DNA of 64,000 nucleotides from Arthrobacter sp. PAMC25284 (GTDB lineage Bacteria > Actinomycetota > Actinomycetes > Actinomycetales > Micrococcaceae): NCBI RefSeq assembly GCF_019443425.1, contig NZ_CP080382.1, forward strand, positions 930,001 through 994,000, read 5' to 3'. Made by a program: the position numbers and the translations under genes. The notes under the pieces were generated by a model. The model had not been told where the DNA came from and did no database searches. It worked only from the letters and a program-made list of their open reading frames with translations. Position 1 is the stretch's first letter, and each line of letters begins with the position of its first letter. Shown here one piece after another: positions 45,372 to 54,640 of this stretch.

Positions 45372-46427
45372 TCATCCATCGGTTGGGGACTCCGCCGGCT
45401 CCAGATCCTTGTCCCAGGCCATGCTGCGGTTAACGACGGTATATCCCATCTTGAGGTAGAGGCCGAGCGCGCCCGTGGGATTTTCGGAATCGACGTCCAG
45501 GGACGCGGTATCCATACCGGACGCCGCAAACCGGCGCATCGCGTCGGCCAGCAGCGCCTGCGCTATTCCCCGGCCTCGGAACTCCCGCCGCACTCCCAGC
45601 AGCTCGGTATACCCCTCGCGAAAGCCGCGGACCACCGCGCCGTCGGCGTCGTGGGTGGCGAGCTGGTAGCCGGCCACCGTTCCAGTGGGCTGATCCAGCA
45701 CCACGCCGCTCAGATCCGGCCTGGCCAGCGGATCGTCAACCACGAGACCCCATGCCTCATCGTCCCGGGGTTCGCTGCCCCAGTGGTCCCGGAAGACGTC
45801 GTTATGCGCCAACCGGACGGACTCGCGCAGCTCCGGGCCAAAGGTCACCAGCGAAAACCTGGGGTCCAGGACGGTTTGGGGCAATGTCCCGCCCAGGGGC
45901 CGGTGCATCTCATTGAAGTAGCGCACAACAGTCAAGCCCGCCCGATCAAAGAGCGCCGCCTGATGTTGATGCTGATGCTCCATGTACAGCCGCAATTTCG
46001 GCACTTGGGCTGGCGGCCCAGGTCCGCCGGAGTCCGCGCTGCTGGCCGTGTCCTCAGCGAAACGTTCGCGGGTCCGCTGTTCGGCCCAGGCCAGCAGCCC
46101 GGTGCCGATGCCACTCTCTTGCCATTCCGGATCTACACAGCCCAAACCGATTGCTTTCGCTCCGTCGCGGTTCTTCATGATTCTGGCGTAAGCACGGGCA
46201 AAACCCTGCGGATCGAAGCCGACGACGGTGTTCTCCGCCGCCGGGTTGTTCTTCGATCCCAGGATCTGCGCCAGTTCGGCACGGCGTTCGAACCAGACGG
46301 GGCGTTCGACGGCGGCAGTACGCGCGATCAGGTCCGCCCAGGCGTCCACGTCCCGGGACCCCGCCGGTCGCCATGCCAGCCGGGGATCGAGCGCAGTTCG
46401 CGATTCTGGTCCGCCCTGTGCATTCAT
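45372..46427 (-). CDS. Tandem GNAT acetyltransferase
   Basis: A 351-aa protein with two GNAT halves. The second is clearer: GVRREFRGRGIAQALLADAMRRFAASGMDTASLDVDSENPTGALGLYLKMGY contains the acetyl-CoA loop RGRGIA and the classic C-terminal NPTGALGLYLKMGY. The first half (about 40-170) has GCVDPEWQESGIGTGLL. The layout is similar to mycothiol synthase but without evidence for that activity. It is the only minus-strand gene between DinB and the cyd operon; a 22-bp gap separates it from cydDC. Confidence 0.82.
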   Translation of the reverse strand: MNAQGGPESRTALDPRLAWRPAGSRDVDAWADLIARTAAVERPVWFERRAELAQILGSKNNPAAENTVVGFDPQGFARAYARIMKNRDGAKAIGLGCVDPEWQESGIGTGLLAWAEQRTRERFAEDTASSADSGGPGPPAQVPKLRLYMEHQHQHQAALFDRAGLTVVRYFNEMHRPLGGTLPQTVLDPRFSLVTFGPELRESVRLAHNDVFRDHWGSEPRDDEAWGLVVDDPLARPDLSGVVLDQPTGTVAGYQLATHDADGAVVRGFREGYTELLGVRREFRGRGIAQALLADAMRRFAASGMDTASLDVDSENPTGALGLYLKMGYTVVNRSMAWDKDLEPAESPTDG

Positions 46428-46448
46428 GCCAACAGGTTAGCGTCCGGC

Positions 46449-49400
46449 CTACCCGCGGGCCAGAACCTGAGCCGGGACGTCGGCCGCGGCAGCCGCGGCG
46501 TCGAGATCCAGCCGGACATCGGCGGCGTCGATGTCGTCCGGGTTGTGCGTCACCAGGACCACCGTCCGGTCCTGAAGTCCGCGCCGTAGTTCGGCCAGAA
46601 GGGTCCGGCCGGACTCAGCGTCCAGGTGTGCGGTGGGTTCATCCAGCAGAATCACTTCCGCTCCGCTCAGCAGCGTCCGGGCGACGGCGAGACGCTGGCG
46701 CTCCCCGCCGCTGAGGAACGCGCCTCCCGGGCCGATCCGGGTGTCCAGTCCCTCCGGCAGGCGGTCCAGCAGCGCTGTCAGGCCGACGGCGGCGAGGGCC
46801 TCCCGAAGGTGACGCTCGAAGGTGTCCGGAACACGGCCCGGCGCGCCCCTGCCTGTGCGCTCCGCAGCGTCCCCGGGGACCGCCAGCATAAGGTTGCCGC
46901 GGATGGTCGAGTCAAAGAGGTGGGCCTCCTGCGGGCACCACGCCACCTGGCCGCTGAGGAACAGCGCACCGGCCTGCGGCGGCAGGAAACCGAGAATTAC
47001 GGCCAGCAGGGTGGATTTCCCGGAACCGGAAGCGCCGGTGACGGACAACCAGCGGCCGGGTTCGGCGCACGCGTTGAGTCCTCGGAAGACGGTGTGCCCG
47101 CCGGGCCAGGAGGCCGCCAGTCCCCTGAGCTCGATTCCGGCCCGCCCGTCCGGGCGCGCGGGCGGCGGGTCCATCCCGGGGATGTCCTTGCCGCTGGTCC
47201 GGGCAGGGGCGTGGAGGACCCCGGCGTCGGAGATCCTCCGCAGCACCGCCCGCAGGGCCGGGTACTGCCGCACCGCCGTTGTGATGGCCGCATAGGGCTC
47301 CACCAGGGCGAGTTGCAGCAGGACCACGACGGCGACGGTGGCCGGGGCGACGGCACCGCTCAGTGCCTGGGGCGCCCCAAGCACTGCGCTGATCAGTGCG
47401 GCGGCACCACAGGCGAGCACGGTCAGTCCCTGACCGAGTCCTTCGGCCCAGGCCGAACGCTTGGAAGCGGCAGTGGCTGCCCGGTCATCGCGGGTGATTG
47501 ATGTCAGGACCGGTTCGGCGACCCCGTTGGCGTGCAGTTCGGCCCGGGCGTCAAGGGCGGCGGCGACGCTGCGCAGCACGCCGGCGCGGAGGGCCTGCTC
47601 GGTTCCGGCGGACATCCGGTCCGCGGCCAGGGCCAGTGCCGGGGCGGCAACGAGGCTCAGCAGCGCCGCCGCCAGCACGGCCGGCAGCGTCACGGGCAGC
47701 AGGATGCCGGTCGCGGTGAGCGCCGCGACGGCCACTGCGACGGCGGTCACCGGCGGCAGGACCACACGGGGCAACAGGTCCCGCACGGTGTCGACGTCAT
47801 CGACCACTGTGCCCAGGACATTGCCGCCCTGCAGCAGGCGGCGCAGAGACAACGCACGGCGGCTCAGGGATTCCCAGAGCCGGCCCCGGAGGCGGGTTAG
47901 GGCGGCAAAGACGGCGTCGTGGAGCAGGAGCCGTTCGGCGTAGCGCAAGGCCGCGCGGCCGATTCCGAAAAAGCGCACGCCGACGATCGCGGTGAGCAGG
48001 TACAGGATGGGCGGCTGCTCGCTCGCGCGGATGATCAGCCAGCCGGAGAGCCCGGCCAGGGCGACAGCGAAGAGGGCAGCGAGGGTGCCGATGGCGCCGG
48101 AGGCAGCGAACTTCGCGGCAACGGGCGCCAAAAGCCGTCGCAACGCCGCCACAGTGCCCGGCAGGCGGTCCGCAGTATCAGGATCAGGCCCGGTTCCCGC
48201 GGACGGGATCACGGGCCTCCCTGCCGCACGGCCGTCGGGCGCAGCCGGAGCGGGAGTCGCGTCTGCGCTCGATGCTGTCGAGGGCGGTGCCCAGCCGCGG
48301 GCAGCAACTGCGCCGGCCCCGGCGTCCGCCCCAGTCACAGACACCAGCCGGTCGGCCAGTTCCCGGGTCTGCCGGTCGTGGGCGACCAGCAGCACGGTCA
48401 CGCTGCCGCGGAGGGCGGCGATGGCGTCACTGACGGCATCGGCCGAGCCGCGGTCCAGGTGTGCGGTCGGCTCATCCAGGAGCAGGACGGTGGCCCCGGC
48501 CTCTATTCGGGCCAGCCCCCGGGACAGGGCCACGCGGCGAAGCTCCCCCGGGCTCAGCTCCGCCGGGTGTTTGGCCGCGAGATGCCCCGCGGCACAGCTC
48601 TGCAGGCAGCGCCGGGCGGTTGCATCCATTTCTGCGGCGGACCTTCCGGCACCGGAGATTTCGGCGTCGGACCTTCCGGCACCGGAGATTTCGGCGTCGG
48701 ACCTTTCGGCGTCGGACCTTCCGGCGTCGGAGATTTCCAGGGCGCCAAGGTACAGCCGGACTTCGTCCATGACCGTCGGGGCAACCATCACCGGATGCTG
48801 CGGAACCCACGCGATGTCCGCCGTCGTGAATCCCGTCAGTCGACCGGAGATTTCCGTACCCTGGCCGGACCCGATTGTGCCGGCGAGTACGCCCAGCACG
48901 GTGCTCTTACCTGCACCGCTGGGACCGTCCAGGGCCGTAATTTCTCCGGGTAAAGCGGTGAAGGTGAGCGGACCGACGGCGTTGTCCGCCCGGCCGCTGT
49001 ACCGTACCGTCAGTCCGGCCACGCCGACCGTGGGGGGCCCGGCGTGCGGTAGCGCGGAGTTTGCCGGAGTGGCCGGCACCGGCTGCAGGGGTGAGCGTTC
49101 GGGAGCATCGAGGACGTCGGTGGTTTCGGCGAGCGCCACCCTGCCGTCGTCGCTGGCGTGGTGCGCCGTGCCCAGTTCGCGCAGGGGCAGGTAGCAGTCG
49201 GGGGCCAGGATCAGCGCCAGGAGCCCGGCTTCGAGGCCCATGTCCCCGTGGACCAGCCGGACGCCGATGAAGACGGCCACGACGGCGACGGAGATGGTCG
49301 CGATCAGCTCAAGCGCCAGCGCGGAAAGGAAGGCCGTGCGCAGCGTTCCCATCGTGCGGTCGCGGTACTGCTCGGAGATGTCTTCGAGGGCCTTGCGCTG

Positions 49401-50030
49401 CGCGGAGGCGCGACCTAGGCCGACGAGGACCGGGAGTCCTTTGGCCAGTTCCAGCATGTGTCCGGAGAGCCGCGCGAGCGAGGTCTGGGCTTCGCGGACC
49501 CGGTCCTCGGTGTACCGGCCGATCAGGATCATAAAGACCGGGACAAGGGGCACGGTCAGCACTATCACTACGGCGCTGATCCAGTCTGCGAACAGGATTC
49601 GGGCCCCCAGCAGCAGCGGCACCGCGGCACAGTTCACAAGGGCGGGCAGGAACTGGGTGTAGTAGCTGTCGAGGGCGTCCAGCCCGCGGGTGGCCAGGAC
49701 GGCGAGGCCGCCGTCGGACGGCCCGGACGTTCGAACACCGTTGCGCAGCGCGGTTCCCAGCAGCCGTGACCGCAGCTCTTCCTTGACGCCGAGGGCGGCG
49801 CGGCGGGCGGCGACGGACTGTCCCCAGACGGTGACGGAGCGCAGGAGAACACCTGCCAGGCCCCAGGCCAGCTGGTCCCCCCACGCCGGATTCTGCGCCA
49901 TCAGCCCAGCCAGCATCGAGGCGACGGCCTGGGCCATCAGGACCAGGGCGAGGGCCTTCAGCGCACTGAGCAAGCCCAAAAGGTAGAGCGCGGAGCGGGT
50001 AGCCGGGCCTGACGGGAACCGGGGCTTCAT
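46449..50030 (-). CDS. cydDC: CydDC fused thiol/heme ABC exporter for cytochrome bd assembly
   Basis: A single 1193-aa polypeptide carrying both CydD (about 1-600) and CydC (about 640-1193). Each half has six helices plus an ATPase domain. Half 1: Walker A GPSGAGKST, signature LSPGELRR and LLLDEPTAHLD. Half 2: GASGSGKST, LSGGERQR and LLDEPTAHLD. It exports thiols/affects heme in the periplasmic-side space and is required for cytochrome bd maturation. It starts 6 nt after cydB. A tandem repeat encodes an acidic RSDAEISGAG stretch in the first ATPase domain (48641-48735). Confidence 0.93.
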   Translation of the reverse strand: MKPRFPSGPATRSALYLLGLLSALKALALVLMAQAVASMLAGLMAQNPAWGDQLAWGLAGVLLRSVTVWGQSVAARRAALGVKEELRSRLLGTALRNGVRTSGPSDGGLAVLATRGLDALDSYYTQFLPALVNCAAVPLLLGARILFADWISAVVIVLTVPLVPVFMILIGRYTEDRVREAQTSLARLSGHMLELAKGLPVLVGLGRASAQRKALEDISEQYRDRTMGTLRTAFLSALALELIATISVAVVAVFIGVRLVHGDMGLEAGLLALILAPDCYLPLRELGTAHHASDDGRVALAETTDVLDAPERSPLQPVPATPANSALPHAGPPTVGVAGLTVRYSGRADNAVGPLTFTALPGEITALDGPSGAGKSTVLGVLAGTIGSGQGTEISGRLTGFTTADIAWVPQHPVMVAPTVMDEVRLYLGALEISDAGRSDAERSDAEISGAGRSDAEISGAGRSAAEMDATARRCLQSCAAGHLAAKHPAELSPGELRRVALSRGLARIEAGATVLLLDEPTAHLDRGSADAVSDAIAALRGSVTVLLVAHDRQTRELADRLVSVTGADAGAGAVAARGWAPPSTASSADATPAPAAPDGRAAGRPVIPSAGTGPDPDTADRLPGTVAALRRLLAPVAAKFAASGAIGTLAALFAVALAGLSGWLIIRASEQPPILYLLTAIVGVRFFGIGRAALRYAERLLLHDAVFAALTRLRGRLWESLSRRALSLRRLLQGGNVLGTVVDDVDTVRDLLPRVVLPPVTAVAVAVAALTATGILLPVTLPAVLAAALLSLVAAPALALAADRMSAGTEQALRAGVLRSVAAALDARAELHANGVAEPVLTSITRDDRAATAASKRSAWAEGLGQGLTVLACGAAALISAVLGAPQALSGAVAPATVAVVVLLQLALVEPYAAITTAVRQYPALRAVLRRISDAGVLHAPARTSGKDIPGMDPPPARPDGRAGIELRGLAASWPGGHTVFRGLNACAEPGRWLSVTGASGSGKSTLLAVILGFLPPQAGALFLSGQVAWCPQEAHLFDSTIRGNLMLAVPGDAAERTGRGAPGRVPDTFERHLREALAAVGLTALLDRLPEGLDTRIGPGGAFLSGGERQRLAVARTLLSGAEVILLDEPTAHLDAESGRTLLAELRRGLQDRTVVLVTHNPDDIDAADVRLDLDAAAAAADVPAQVLARG
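48641..48735. repeat. 30-bp tandem repeats inside cydDC
   Basis: Two exact 30-bp units (48641-48670, 48671-48700) and a degenerate third with shorter sub-repeats to 48735 (subunits of about 15 bp based on ACCTTCCGGC / GTCGG). In frame, they add about 30 residues of AEIS-GAGRSD-type sequence upstream of the ABC signature LSPGELRR. Confidence 0.88.
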
Positions 50031-50036
50031 CGGCCG

Positions 50037-51086
50037 TCAGTCCTTGGAGTTGAGCGCTTTGGCGGCGATTGCGGGAAGGAAGCTGTGTGCCTCCGGGATC
50101 TGTTGGGCACTGACCCTGCGCCGGAACACCCAGTAGGTCCAGGCCTGGTATGCAAGGACCAGCGGCAGCCCGATGGCGGCGACGACACTCATGAGCCCGA
50201 GGGTGTAGTCCGACGAAGAGGCGTTTGAGATCGTCAGGTTGAAGGCCGGATTCAGGGTCGACGGCAGCACCACGGGGAAGGCTGCCCCGAAGATCGACGC
50301 GCTGCAGAGCAGAAGGAAGGCGCTGAGGGCGAGGAAGGTACGGCCCTCGGATCCCCTGCGGGCAAGCATCCACGCCAGGACGGCGGCGGCCACGGCGGCA
50401 ACGACTGCGACGACGGTCCAGGCCTCGCCGCTCAGCAGCTGCAGGCTCACGGCCCAGCCTGCCATCGGCAGGATCAGGACAGGCAGCAACCGGAGGAACC
50501 ACCGGCGCGCCCGGTGTCGGACCTCGCCATCGGTCTTCAGGGCCAGGAACGCGAGTCCGTGCAGCAGCGAGAAACCAACGACGGCCAACCCTCCCAGCAC
50601 CGCGTAGCCGCTGAACCATGCGAAGGCGCCGCCTTCGCGGTCGCCGTTGGCGTTCAGCGGCAGCCCAGTGGTGGTGAGCCCCAAGGCGGTGCCGACTCCG
50701 AACGCGGCAACAAGGGAACCGGCCGAAATGGCCCAGTCCCAGCGGGCACGCCACTGGTCCGTGTCCACCTTGCCTCGGTACTCGAAAGCGACGGCACGGA
50801 AGATCAGCGCGACGAGGACCAGCAGCAGCGGCAGGTAGAGGGCGGAAAACAAGGACGCATACCAGAGCGGGAAGGCCGCGAAGGTGGCCCCGGCGGCGGT
50901 CAGGAGCCAGACTTCGTTGCCGTCCCACACTGGGCCGATCGTGTTCAGCAGGACCCTGCGTTCGGTGTTGTTCCGGGCGAAGCTCTTCATCAACATGCCG
51001 ACACCGAGGTCAAAGCCTTCGAGAAAAAGATAGCCCGTCCACAGCACCGCAATGGCAATGAACCAGATGGTGGGTAGCAGATCCAT
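50037..51086 (-). CDS. cydB: Cytochrome bd oxidase subunit II
   Basis: A 349-aa integral membrane subunit of the bd-type quinol oxidase, about eight or nine helices. The N-terminus MDLLPTIWFIAIAVLWTGYLFLEGFDLGVGML is diagnostic, as is the NTIGPVWDGNEVWLLTAAGATFAAFP stretch. It pairs with CydA (36-nt gap) and is followed by CydDC, forming cydABDC. Used under low oxygen or when the main oxidase is inhibited. Confidence 0.96.
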   Translation of the reverse strand: MDLLPTIWFIAIAVLWTGYLFLEGFDLGVGMLMKSFARNNTERRVLLNTIGPVWDGNEVWLLTAAGATFAAFPLWYASLFSALYLPLLLVLVALIFRAVAFEYRGKVDTDQWRARWDWAISAGSLVAAFGVGTALGLTTTGLPLNANGDREGGAFAWFSGYAVLGGLAVVGFSLLHGLAFLALKTDGEVRHRARRWFLRLLPVLILPMAGWAVSLQLLSGEAWTVVAVVAAVAAAVLAWMLARRGSEGRTFLALSAFLLLCSASIFGAAFPVVLPSTLNPAFNLTISNASSSDYTLGLMSVVAAIGLPLVLAYQAWTYWVFRRRVSAQQIPEAHSFLPAIAAKALNSKD

Positions 51087-51122
51087 GCTGAGTATCCTCT
51101 AAGTTTCTTGGGTTTCGGGTGC

Positions 51123-52712
51123 TTAGTAGGCGAAGGCCAGGACGTCGCCGGGCGTCCCGTCGCCGGGCGGGGTGTCATCCCCGCCCTTGCCGGCGGCCCC
51201 GGCGTGGGCAAGTTCAGGCATCGCCGAGACCACGCCGCCGCGAACGTACTTGACGAGGAGCTTGACTTCGACGACCAGCAGGACGGCGTAGATGGCGGTC
51301 AGGACCACCAGGGAGGTCAGGATTTCCGCGGCGGACACCCCGGGTGACACTGCGGCGGCAGTAAACATAAAGACCTGGTCGACGCCGGCGAAGTCCGGGT
51401 TCGGGGCCACAACGAATGGCTGGCGGCCCATTTCCGTGAAGATCCAGCCGGCGGCGTTGGCGCCGAAGGGGGCCAGGATTCCGAAAACGGCGAGGCGCAT
51501 GAGTCCGCGGGAGGCCGGAACGGTTCCCTTGCGTGTTACCCAGAGCGCCAGCAACGCTGCAAAGGCCGCGATTCCGCCGAAGCCGATCATCATCCGGAAG
51601 CCCCAGTAGGTGACTTCCATGACCGGCACGTACTGGATCTCCGTGCCGGCGCGGTCGCCGTAGATGGGGTTGTCCGGCAGCGTGGTCCCGTACTTGGCCT
51701 GATACTCGCCCAGCAGGCTGTTCACACCCTTAACCTCGGTGGTGAAGTCACCGTTGGCCAGGAAGGACAGGATGCCGGGAACCTCGATCAGGGCCACGAT
51801 GTCGTCGCAGTTTTTGGAGCCGAGGTTTCCGACGCTGAGGACGGAGAAGCCGGTGCCGTCGTGGCACGCGGCCTCCGCCGCGGCCATCTTCATGGGCTGC
51901 TGTTCGAACATCAGCTTTCCCTGGATGTCGCCGGTGAGTGCGGTTCCGGCGAAGGAAACCATGGCAACGACCGCGCCAATCCGCAACGACCGAATCCATA
52001 CCGTGTGGTCAGTGCGGTCCCGGCCGGAAATTGCAGCCTCACCGGGATTGACCTTGCCATCGGCGCCGACGGTATCGATCCCGTCGTGGCGGCGGCGCCA
52101 CAGGTGGTACCAGGCGATGCCCAGCAGGAATCCGCCGGCCACCGCGAGGGCGCCGAATAGCGTGTGCGGGAAGGCGACGAGCGCAGTGTTGTTGGTAAAG
52201 ACTGCCCACGCGTCAGTCATGACCGGCCGGCCGTTGATAAGTTCGACGCCCACGGGGTGCTGCATCCAGCTGTTGGCCACGAGGATGAAGTAGGCGGAGA
52301 AGACGGACCCGATCACCGCGATCCAGAGGCAGGCCAGGTGGACGCCGGGTTTGAGCTGCTTCCAGCCGAAGATCCAGAGTCCCAGGAACGTCGATTCCAC
52401 GAAGAACGCCAGAAGGGCCTCCATGGCGAGCGGTGCGCCAAAAACGTCGCCGACGAAGCGGCTGTACTCGCTCCAGGCCATGCCGAATTGGAACTCCTGC
52501 ACGATGCCCGTGGCTACGCCCATGATGAAGTTGATCAGGAAGAGCTTGCCCCAGAACTTCGTCATCCGCAGGTACTCCGGCTTGCCGGTGCGATACCACA
52601 GTGTCTGGATTACCGCCACGACCAGTCCGAGACCGATCGTCAGCGGCACCATCATGAAGTGGTAGACCGTGGTGATTCCAAATTGCCAGCGTGCGATTTC
52701 CAAGGCGTCCAA
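51123..52712 (-). CDS. cydA: Cytochrome bd oxidase subunit I
   Basis: A 529-aa catalytic subunit that oxidises quinol and reduces O2. The heme ligand His lies in TTVYHFMMVPLT near residue 19. The quinol (Q) loop is present (NSLLGEYQAKYGTTLPDNPIYGD) and GRQP-type EMGRQPFVV marks the C-terminal half. Start is TTG at 52712 (AGGGA upstream), giving (M)DALEIARWQFGITTVYHF. Upstream lie two TTCTAC-N5-GTAGAA operators, suggesting control by the divergent BlaI protein. Confidence 0.95.
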   Translation of the reverse strand: MDALEIARWQFGITTVYHFMMVPLTIGLGLVVAVIQTLWYRTGKPEYLRMTKFWGKLFLINFIMGVATGIVQEFQFGMAWSEYSRFVGDVFGAPLAMEALLAFFVESTFLGLWIFGWKQLKPGVHLACLWIAVIGSVFSAYFILVANSWMQHPVGVELINGRPVMTDAWAVFTNNTALVAFPHTLFGALAVAGGFLLGIAWYHLWRRRHDGIDTVGADGKVNPGEAAISGRDRTDHTVWIRSLRIGAVVAMVSFAGTALTGDIQGKLMFEQQPMKMAAAEAACHDGTGFSVLSVGNLGSKNCDDIVALIEVPGILSFLANGDFTTEVKGVNSLLGEYQAKYGTTLPDNPIYGDRAGTEIQYVPVMEVTYWGFRMMIGFGGIAAFAALLALWVTRKGTVPASRGLMRLAVFGILAPFGANAAGWIFTEMGRQPFVVAPNPDFAGVDQVFMFTAAAVSPGVSAAEILTSLVVLTAIYAVLLVVEVKLLVKYVRGGVVSAMPELAHAGAAGKGGDDTPPGDGTPGDVLAFAY

Positions 52713-52745
52713 GGCAGTCCCTACTTGTAGCTGGATTCCGACAAG

Positions 52746-52762
52746 TTCTACGATGCGTAGAA
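52746..52762. promoter_or_regulatory. BlaI-type operator 1 (cydA side)
   Basis: TTCTACGATGCGTAGAA, arms TTCTAC and GTAGAA with N5; the outer G and C extend the arms. It lies 34 bp upstream of the cydA TTG start, so it likely covers the transcription start. Confidence 0.75.
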
Positions 52763-52769
52763 CTAGTAC

Positions 52770-52786
52770 TTCTACAGAGTGTAGAA
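52770..52786. promoter_or_regulatory. BlaI-type operator 2
   Basis: TTCTACAGAGTGTAGAA: same arms and spacing as site 1, centre-to-centre 24 bp from it (slightly over two helical turns), so dimers could bind side by side on nearly the same DNA face. Confidence 0.75.
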
Positions 52787-53028
52787 CAAATCGGCGCTCT
52801 TCCAGAAACCCACAATCCCACGCCGCGCAATCGGCCGCAATGGAGCCAGCGATTCATTACCTGGGGGTTATTGAAGGGATCGCGAGACCGCCGCCGGACG
52901 CCGCCGGACGGCTCGGCAGGTCCCTTGTCGACGGCCCGGCAGGCCGGCGCCGGGCTGCCCGAAAGCCCGCAACTCCCCGGCCTCCGATGCGCCACGCTCA
53001 TCCCCGGACGCGCCTCCGAGGAAAAGTG

Positions 53029-53045
53029 TTCTACTCCATGTAGAA
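53029..53045. promoter_or_regulatory. BlaI-type operator 3 (blaI side)
   Basis: TTCTACTCCATGTAGAA with the same hexamer arms and N5. It lies in front of blaI, about 104 bp from its ATG, consistent with autoregulation. Confidence 0.7.
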
Positions 53046-53148
53046 ACAATTCCAGAAACACGGTAAATTTGAAGTGCACCACTCACACCCCGCTCCGGTC
53101 GGCCAAGAGCCGCCACCGGGCACGGCCAGCTAAGAAGGACACACGGAA

Positions 53149-53535
53149 ATGGCAAGTCTCGGCGAACTCGAACGGGCAGTGATGGATCTGCTCTGGGCAG
53201 GACAAGAGGCTGCAACCGCCAACACCCTGCGGGATCTGCTCGCCCAGAGCACGCAGCCGCAGAACGGCGCAGCCGGCCACGAAGGCAAGGACCTGGCGGT
53301 CACCACCGTGCTCACCGTCCTGTCCCGTCTGGAGCGGAAGGGGCTGGTCGAGCGGGAGCGCGGGACCCGACCGCACCGCTATCAGTCCGTCTCGAGCCGT
53401 GAGGATCACACAGCGGAGCTGATGCATGAGGTGCTCGGCTCGGCTCCGGACCGCGAAGCCGTGCTGGCACGGTTCATCGGATCTGTTACTGACACGGAAG
53501 CGGAAACCTTGCGGAAACTTCTGGGCCTTAGCTAG
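53149..53535 (+). CDS. BlaI/MecI/CopY-family repressor
   Basis: A 128-aa winged-helix repressor. N-terminus ASLGELERAVMDLLWAGQEAATANTLRDLLAQ, recognition region LAVTTVLTVLSRLERKGLVERERGTRPHRYQSV, and C-terminal dimerisation helices EDHTAELMHEVLGSAPDREAVLARFIGSV. BlaI repressors are cleaved by BlaR1-type M56 proteases, and such a gene follows 6 nt downstream. Operators sit upstream of both this gene and the divergent cydA, so its target is probably cytochrome bd, not only a beta-lactamase; none is in the window. Confidence 0.92.
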   Translation: MASLGELERAVMDLLWAGQEAATANTLRDLLAQSTQPQNGAAGHEGKDLAVTTVLTVLSRLERKGLVERERGTRPHRYQSVSSREDHTAELMHEVLGSAPDREAVLARFIGSVTDTEAETLRKLLGLS

Positions 53536-53541
53536 CGCCCG

Positions 53542-54531
53542 ATGTTCTGGACCTCATACTTTCTGGCGGTCCTCGCGATAGCACTGGCATGGCCGGTGCC
53601 GGTTCTCCTGTCCCGCGCGAAATGGCCGGCGCGGTCGCCCTTTACGGCAATGTTGCTCTGGCAGGCAATCGCCCTCGCCGGCGGGCTCTCCATGATCGGG
53701 GCCATGCTCGTTTACGGACTTGAGCCGATCGGCAGCAACCTGCTCTCAGGCCTTGGCGCGCTGGCCGGGATGGTCCTGCGTGACGCACCCACTACGGCGC
53801 TGGGCTTTTGGCACATTTTCGCGCTGTCCGCTGCGGCGCTCCTCACGGCCCACCTTATCTTCACCCTGCTGCTGACCTACTACAGGATCCAGCGCCAGCG
53901 CCGGCGCCACCGGGAGTTACTGGCCCTGCTGGCGTCACCGTCAGCGGATGGACCTCGGACCATGGTCCTGAACGTCGACTCCCCCGTGGCCTACTGCCTG
54001 CCGGGCGGCGCGCGGTCCGTCACCGTATTGTCCGACGGATTAATGGCCGCGCTGGAGCCCGACGAGCTTCGAGCCGTGCTGATCCATGAAAATGCCCATC
54101 TGGACCAGAGGCACCACCTGCTGCTCTGGGCTTTCGCGGCGTGGCGACAGGCGCTGCCATGGCTGCCCACCACCCGGCTGGCGCAGGACGCCGTCAACTC
54201 GCTGATCGAGATGCTTGCCGACGACGTCGCGCTGAAGACGGAGAGCCGGCAGACCCTGATCAAAGCGATCGCCATCGTGGCGAGCGGCACCCGCAGCGGT
54301 CCCGAATCCCCGCTGACGTTCAATGATTCCGACGCCGCCGAGCTCGCACCCGGTGCCCCCGGGGCCACCGGCGGGTCCGGGTCTGTGCGGACGACGGCGT
54401 CGCGCGTCAGCCGCCTGCTGTCCCCGCAGCCTCCGCTGCCGGACGCAGTGAGGGCGGGCGTCCTGGCGGTCTGCGGGCTGCTTCTGGCCGTGCCGACGGC
54501 CCTGCTGATCGTCCCGGGACTGCTGGACTGA
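53542..54531 (+). CDS. M56-family (BlaR1-like) membrane metalloprotease
   Basis: A 329-aa protein with about four helices. The zinc site HENAH (in LIHENAHLDQRHH) and a downstream third-ligand Glu in LIEMLADDVAL are intact. There is no extracellular penicillin-binding sensor domain, so the signal is not a beta-lactam via that route. It starts 6 nt after blaI and probably cleaves the repressor. The inducing signal (respiratory, redox or envelope stress) is unknown. It converges with parE. Confidence 0.9.
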   Translation: MFWTSYFLAVLAIALAWPVPVLLSRAKWPARSPFTAMLLWQAIALAGGLSMIGAMLVYGLEPIGSNLLSGLGALAGMVLRDAPTTALGFWHIFALSAAALLTAHLIFTLLLTYYRIQRQRRRHRELLALLASPSADGPRTMVLNVDSPVAYCLPGGARSVTVLSDGLMAALEPDELRAVLIHENAHLDQRHHLLLWAFAAWRQALPWLPTTRLAQDAVNSLIEMLADDVALKTESRQTLIKAIAIVASGTRSGPESPLTFNDSDAAELAPGAPGATGGSGSVRTTASRVSRLLSPQPPLPDAVRAGVLAVCGLLLAVPTALLIVPGLLD

Positions 54532-54640
54532 CCCGCATCACGGGGCTGAACCGCGTCCCCTGGCCAAGCCGTGGCGGTCCGGGCAGGCCGTCCGGTGGCC
54601 GTCAGCCGGGCCACCCCGTTGACGCCCGCACCCGCCCGGC

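Larger units (their letters stand above)
52713..53148. other. 436-bp divergent regulatory region (cydA / blaI)
   Basis: No gene found. Contains three TTCTAC-N5-GTAGAA dyads, two near cydA and one 104 bp before the blaI start. The middle (about 52850-52990) is GC-rich and unremarkable. Confidence 0.7.

Noticed and set aside
49309..50928. 539-aa minus-strand open frame overlapping cydDC and cydB in another frame
   Set aside because: Arg/Pro-rich out-of-frame translation spanning two real genes.
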